NCBI GenBank assembly: GCA_024693135.1 | Contig: JAILLN010000016.1 | Span: forward strand, 1 to 46,800 | Length of the DNA: 46,800 nucleotides | Reading direction: 5' to 3' | Source of the DNA: Lachnospiraceae bacterium | GTDB lineage: Bacteria > Bacillota > Clostridia > Lachnospirales > Lachnospiraceae | Program-made: the position numbers and the translations under genes | The notes under the pieces: model-generated | What the model was told of the DNA's origin: nothing | The model's input: the letters and a program-made list of their open reading frames with translations, nothing else | The model's database searches: none | Shown here: positions 42,052 through 46,800 of the stretch, in pieces | Layout of the letters: each line of letters starts with the position of its first letter | Position numbering within the stretch: the first letter of the stretch is position 1

Positions 42052-44799
42052 TTATTCGTCTTCCTCAACTGAGCCCGGAATCAAATTCGCGATCAGGCCC
42101 TTTTTATACATCCAGAAACCCGCCAAAGCAGTCAATGACAATATGATCAGCACCACAGTTGCGGCCACGATAGGTGCCTTCGAGCCCTGCTTTTCCTCAT
42201 TTCCATCCTTTATCCTGTCCGGATCCGGAAGCACTTCCAGTACATTTGGATCCGCCGGGTTCTGGTAAGAAAGATTCTCTGTGCCGAAAGATTCATAAAT
42301 TTCAGTGGAATACTGATCCTGTCCGGACTCATCCAGCTCATCCATGTCCTTCACATCATTTTCCGAAGCCGTCTCCTCCATCTGCCAGATATCCCCATCT
42401 GACAGCTTGCTTGAGCCCCCTCCTGATTCCCAGGGCTTGTTTTCACTTTCAGAGCCTTTTTCCGTACTTTTTGATTTTATGATAATTGATTTTTTAGAGT
42501 CTTCCTCCTCCGGCTTCAGCTTTGAACCTCCCCCTACTGTGCCCATGCTGCTGGAGCTGCTGCTTCTCGACGAGCTGCTGCTCCTCTTATCCTCCCTGTC
42601 GTCATCATCGTCATCCTTTTTTGTGGAGCTGCTCCCGGAAGAGGGCTTTACGATCTTGGTCACCTTCACGGTATATTTCTTTTCGTTTCCGCACATATCC
42701 AGCACGTTTACACCATAGGTTCCATTCGCCGTGATCACTACATCGATATCCGCATCAACCGCCCCTCTTCCATTTTCATCCGGCTGGCATTCCTTGAGAA
42801 CCTTCTGTACTCCCGCGGTCTCCTCCATGATGGCGATCTTCCGGATTCCTGATACCCGGTCTTCTACATTAAGATGAAGGGTGGCCTTCGAATAAACCAA
42901 GCTTTCCGGATTCCCGGTAATGGTACATAAGGGGGCATCCTGATCGATATTCTTTACCTCCCTGCTCCCTGTCGCAATATTTCCTACGGCATCTCTCACG
43001 CAGAAATTATACTCTCCTGACCTGGAGGCAGTAATCTCCCGGCCCGCCGTCCAGTTCCTGCCCTGATCCATGGAAAGATACTGTTCTGCAAGCCCTGCCT
43101 CCGTGTCTTCTGCTTCAATGGTAAGCAACGACTGTTTTGCATAGATTCCCGATTCGCCGATCCTCTTTTCCTTCACGGCATGTATGACAGGCTTCGTGCT
43201 GTCAATCCCGGTTATTTCGATCTCACGGGGCTGTGTCTGATTTCCCAGGACATCTCTTGCCACAAAACAAACCATCCCATTCTCTCCGGCCTCATATTCT
43301 CCCTTCTCCTGCCAATGCTCTCCTCCGTCAAAGGAAAAGGGTTCCTCGTCAAGTCCTGCATGCCGGTCTTCCGCCAATACATGGATCATTTTACCCCCGG
43401 CATAATTACCGGCAGGCCTTAGGGCAGAAATGTAGTGATCTGTTTCAGGCGGGGTCCTGTCTATATCCTCTACCGTAATGCTCTCCTCCGCTTCATGCAT
43501 AAAGACATCCCTGACCCGAAAGGAATAAGTGCCGTTCTCGCTTACCGTTAAATAGCGGCTGCTGCTCCAGCCCAGGCCGTTGGGCGATACCGCCTCGACC
43601 GGAAATCCCGTGTCATCTTCTGCATCTACAGTAAGAAGCGCCTCTCTCTGGTATCCATTGATGCATTCATCCCGGTTCTCGCTGATCGTGATCACCGGAG
43701 CCTCATGGTCTACGATTTTCACTTCTACATCCGCCGATACCGTATTATAATGAGAATCCCTTATATAAACGCTGTACAAGCCATTTCCCTCTGCCCGAAA
43801 CTCCGGAGAGCTCTGCCAATTGATCCCGTCCAGTGAATAGGGATATCTTCCCATCGAGCTGATCTCATCCGAAGCATCCACCACAATATTTGCATCCAAA
43901 TAATGCATTGTCCCGTTTTTGTCAGGGCTTCCTTCCCCCACTCCCTCAACGGATACTTCTTTGATCACCGGAGGATCGCCATCCAGTCCATCCGGGAATA
44001 AATATGCGATCAAATGCCGCCCATCGTAAAGATAAAGGTGAATCCGATAGTAGCTGTAATAATTTATTCCCATAAAGACGTCGCCAGAATGAGGTTTTCT
44101 TTCTGTCACATCCATTATCGTACCGGTCTCCGGATCGTACAGGTCCATCGACCATTCCTTAACCACCGACTGCATGGGATAAAGATGACCCTCAACCCTG
44201 TCCGTGACATAGCCTTCCGCTACGATCTCCGGGCAATTGACGATTCTCCCGGAGGCTAATTTTTCCTCTATGGTCAAAGCCTCGTCTTCTTCCGGAGTGA
44301 AGCCTACAGCCAGCAGATTTGCCCGTACTTTCTTATAGATTTCCGAATTACTCCCTCTCTTAAATATATTCAACTGGAAGTTTGCATCGTCTTCGCCTGC
44401 CGCCTCGATCCATTCAGGCTCGCCGGCGAATATCCCATCCCCTAAAGGAAATGCTTTCGGTTCAAAGAGAACAATGTCCTCTGAAGGACTATTCGGCTGC
44501 TCCCCGTCCCCACCTGCAGCAGGCTCATCCTCGGATACGGTATCCGGTACGGGCTGTGCCTCACCGAAATCCGGCTCCAAGGGCTCCTCCTCTTCAGCCG
44601 GTATGCCATCTACAGGCTTTATCCCTTCTTCGGGCGGGGCTTCCGGCAGTCCTTCTTCTACCGACGCCGAACCGGCTGTAGGAAGCAGATCTTCAGTCTG
44701 TTCTGCTAATAGTGTCACATTGTATGACGTGGCCAGCATCCAGGCCGCCAGTACTCCGGCAAACCTTCTTTTCCATCTTCTAAGTGCCTGTTTCTTCAT
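42052..44799 (-). CDS. Membrane-anchored surface protein with Ig-like repeats
   Basis: A 915-residue exported protein of no named family. A basic signal peptide (about 1-32) precedes a Pro/Glu-rich stretch and a unique domain to about residue 280. At least four related ~90-residue Ig-like modules follow, each ending in motifs such as GLYSVYIRDSHYN, GTYSFRVRDVFMH, GMVCFVARDVLGN and GEYNFCVRDAVGN, then DxxxP. A fifth is more diverged. A low-complexity Asp/Ser segment (DDDDDDREDKRSSSSS) and an acidic stretch lead to a C-terminal membrane helix (PIVAATVVLIILSLTALAGF) with a KKG stop and an acidic tail. The module pattern resembles repeats in clostridial cell-surface proteins. GGAGG lies about 12 bases before the ATG, longer than usual. 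Ligand is unknown. Confidence 0.85.
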   Translation of the reverse strand: MKKQALRRWKRRFAGVLAAWMLATSYNVTLLAEQTEDLLPTAGSASVEEGLPEAPPEEGIKPVDGIPAEEEEPLEPDFGEAQPVPDTVSEDEPAAGGDGEQPNSPSEDIVLFEPKAFPLGDGIFAGEPEWIEAAGEDDANFQLNIFKRGSNSEIYKKVRANLLAVGFTPEEDEALTIEEKLASGRIVNCPEIVAEGYVTDRVEGHLYPMQSVVKEWSMDLYDPETGTIMDVTERKPHSGDVFMGINYYSYYRIHLYLYDGRHLIAYLFPDGLDGDPPVIKEVSVEGVGEGSPDKNGTMHYLDANIVVDASDEISSMGRYPYSLDGINWQSSPEFRAEGNGLYSVYIRDSHYNTVSADVEVKIVDHEAPVITISENRDECINGYQREALLTVDAEDDTGFPVEAVSPNGLGWSSSRYLTVSENGTYSFRVRDVFMHEAEESITVEDIDRTPPETDHYISALRPAGNYAGGKMIHVLAEDRHAGLDEEPFSFDGGEHWQEKGEYEAGENGMVCFVARDVLGNQTQPREIEITGIDSTKPVIHAVKEKRIGESGIYAKQSLLTIEAEDTEAGLAEQYLSMDQGRNWTAGREITASRSGEYNFCVRDAVGNIATGSREVKNIDQDAPLCTITGNPESLVYSKATLHLNVEDRVSGIRKIAIMEETAGVQKVLKECQPDENGRGAVDADIDVVITANGTYGVNVLDMCGNEKKYTVKVTKIVKPSSGSSSTKKDDDDDDREDKRSSSSSRSSSSSSMGTVGGGSKLKPEEEDSKKSIIIKSKSTEKGSESENKPWESGGGSSKLSDGDIWQMEETASENDVKDMDELDESGQDQYSTEIYESFGTENLSYQNPADPNVLEVLPDPDRIKDGNEEKQGSKAPIVAATVVLIILSLTALAGFWMYKKGLIANLIPGSVEEDE

Positions 44800-44809
44800 A
44801 TTTTGGTTC

Positions 44810-46525
44810 TTACCTCCTTTTTCCCGCTGTGGCAGTTTGTCCGGCTCCGGATGTCACAGCGCTTCCATCCGTGCCGTTTTTAATAAATGTATGGACAAAA
44901 CAGCGTCTGCCGTTTGTCGTTAAAGTAATGGCTCCCTGGCTGCTGGTGACATACACCCTCGTGCCGGCCTTCCGGAGCCTTAAAAGAAGCGCCTCATGGG
45001 GGTGTCCATACCTGTTTTCCCGCCCTGCCGAAATAAAGGTATATACAGGATCTGCACGGTGCAGGAATTCCATAGGGGTAGAGTTTTCCGACCCATGGTG
45101 GGCGCATTTCAGGAGGGTATAGGAATGACGGATCCGTTTTGTCAGGATCTCCTCTCCCCTTCCCTGAATATCACCTGTGTACAATGCCGAGAAATCGCCA
45201 TATGTTACCGAAAGCACCGTGGAATACTCATTTCGGTCTTCGCAGGTATATCCCTTGTCCGGATGAAGGCATTCCAGCTGAAGTCCTCCCAGTGACAGCC
45301 TCCCCCCGGTCCGGATCATCTGGATCCGGCATCCGGCCTGTCCGGCAGCTTTGATCAGATCAAGATAAGCGCTGTCCTTATTTCCGATATCCGGAAGGAT
45401 CAGATTCCGTATCTTCACCCCTTCATGCTTCTCCATGGCAAACATCTCCTCCAGGCCGCTGATATGATCTGCGTCCGCATGGGTCACCACGGCATAATCG
45501 ATCCCATCCGTTCCGACAGATTTCAGGTACGGAATCACCTTGTACTTTGCAATCTGGGATTCATCCGAGCTTCCGCAGTCGATCATCACTGTCCTCCCGG
45601 AGCGGGTCTGCAATATGCTGCAGTCGCCCTGTCCGATGTCAAGCATTACAGCCTGAAGCTCAGGGCGGAGACGGAATGTAAGCAGGCAGATCCCCAAAGA
45701 AAGAAGCAGCGCCATGAGACAGAGCCTGGTTAATCTCTTTCTTGCCGGAAGCGCAGCAGATTGATGCTTTGAACTATCCTTCCGAAAAAAGATAAGAATA
45801 AAGGCCAGGAGTCCGTAGTAGATGAATACAGAAAGCAGCTTTGGCTTTCCCGCTACGATCAGGGATCCCGGAAGCTCATCGTTGATCCTGCATGCTCCCT
45901 CATAGAAGAAAAGCAGCAGCCTGCAGGGACAGGCCAGGACGGCTCCCATGCCGGGCAGGATAAGACCAAAAAGGCCGGAAAGGATCGCCAGCGGCAGGAC
46001 CAGGCTCATCAGGGGGATCAGCACCAGATTAGTGACCATGGAATATGTGGAAAGTTGATAATAGCTATATAAAACGATCGGCAGGGTAAATACATTGACC
46101 GAAAAGCTGATCAGCAACGCATCCCCTATCCTGCTCCGCCTCGGAAAATATCCATCCAGAAAGGGTTTGACCAGCCCGATCCCCAATACCGCCCCAAAAG
46201 AGAGCATAAATCCAGAATCCCGGATGATCCCAGGATTTGTTATAGTGATTATAGTACACGAAAGAGCCAGGGAACTTGCCAGATCGTATGTCCTGCCGAT
46301 GACTTCAGACAGGATCAAAAGAACAAACATGGTGATGGCGCGGAAGATCGATATTCCCATCCCGGTCATCCGCCCATAGAGCAGGAGCAGCACAAAAGCG
46401 GCACAACCGGCCGCGGCTTTGGGACACCTCATTTTCTTCAGGAGGCTATAGAGAGCACATCCGATCAGAGATATATGAAGCCCCGTTTCCTGACAGTTCG
46501 CTCCTATATCGGCAAAAGCACACAA
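44810..46525 (-). pseudogene. comEC: ComEC/Rec2 DNA-uptake channel, 5'-truncated
   Basis: The frame encodes the C-terminal ~565 residues of ComEC. It has part of the competence membrane domain, starting exactly at the conserved GLHISLIG and continuing through GISIFRAITMFV and SYYQLSTYSMVTNL, then the MBL domain with VMLDIGQGDCSIL, THADADHISGL and CAHHGSENS. Full ComEC has ~200 more N-terminal residues, including the DUF4131 region and first helices. Here the family match stops just before GLHISL. The preceding codons are unrelated, the only start is a TTG without a ribosome binding site, and TAA lies in frame three codons before it. The gene was probably cut by an insertion or rearrangement at about 46495. 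DNA uptake through this protein is unlikely unless an intact copy exists elsewhere. Confidence 0.82.
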
Positions 46526-46800
46526 AAGTGTTTAAAAGGAAAAAGCGCAGCCCCGGATGCTGATCCAAAGCTACGCCTTGTATTATATGATTTCTTAACC
46601 GGATCTTTCGTGACCCGGCTTAATGAGTTTCAAATTTTGTGTATCGCTATAGATTATTCACTAAAACTTCCCATACCATTAATGGGCTTCGCACCTTGAA
46701 AACTCAATAATACAGGCAATCAGATAGGTGAATCAGGCGGCTAACACAGCTTTTACCAGCGAATTTCGGATGTAATCCGGTAGACGGCCGACAAACATCT
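46526..46800. other. Unassigned sequence beyond the comEC break
   Basis: No gene is supported. The composition is more A+T rich than comEC. A minus-strand frame entering from beyond the window ends with a stop at 46733-46735; its last ~21 residues (RLPDYIRNSLVKAVLAA) are not recognised. This is where an inserted element, or the far side of a rearrangement, would be expected. Confidence 0.35.

Overview
The window reads as a chromosomal segment of an anaerobic gut-type Firmicute, most likely a Lachnospiraceae/Clostridia member. This is inferred from strong AAGGAGG-type ribosome binding sites, TTGACA/TATAAT promoters, YesM/YesN-type regulators next to a sugar ABC importer, a Cwp84-like C1A protease with Ig-like repeats, an OhrR-type regulator and a Ktr-type potassium system. 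No species can be assigned from the sequence alone. Most genes are moderately GC-rich. The stretch from about 28.8 to 38.8 kb is visibly more A+T rich and carries several broken genes.

Layout. 1-538: gene-free, densely folded sequence with a 34-bp tandem repeat. 539-5420: cardiolipin synthase followed by a very large MscS channel carrying two probable extracytoplasmic sensor regions. 5441-6742: a tiny zinc-ribbon protein with a double-glycine-type leader, divergent from an AraC regulator, with a 15-bp direct repeat between them. 6749-8099: an aldo/keto reductase and OhrR-type regulator operon behind a consensus promoter. 8179-19076: a minus-strand carbohydrate locus, in transcription order YesN-type response regulator, two permeases, YesM-type kinase, binding lipoprotein, GH127 and GH31. 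Two intergenic promoters in it share an almost identical architecture, and two genes share a similar ~95-bp leader. 19279-23409: a secreted papain-like protease. 23614-28412: an MBL-fold hydrolase, two very small proteins, a RibD-C/DHFR-like reductase and a soluble double-PAS methyl-accepting protein. 28533-30462: an Ig-like remnant, a flavin-binding protein, a short EVE-like protein and an AlkD-like protein.

30901-36462 is a probable genomic island. A tRNA-Leu(AAG) gene has its last 20 bases repeated directly 5.5 kb downstream, and a strong terminator follows the second copy. Between the repeats lie an unknown gene and a ktrB-ktrA-kdpD-like-kdpE-like operon bracketed by 31-bp inverted repeats. 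No integrase is visible inside, so the element looks decayed or mobilised in trans.

36660-46800: a DUF4143 ATPase remnant, SufS, an L,D-transpeptidase, PgeF, and a 1.3-kb gene-free stretch with two unusual repeat arrays. Then come a large membrane-anchored Ig-repeat surface protein and a ComEC gene cut off in its N-terminal half, probably by a rearrangement just upstream.

How the genes work together. The 8.2-19.1 kb locus plausibly senses, imports and cleaves an arabinose- or xylose-containing plant glycan fragment. The island plausibly provides regulated potassium uptake. The envelope genes (cardiolipin synthase, MscS, L,D-transpeptidase, surface proteins) are scattered and show no single shared pathway.
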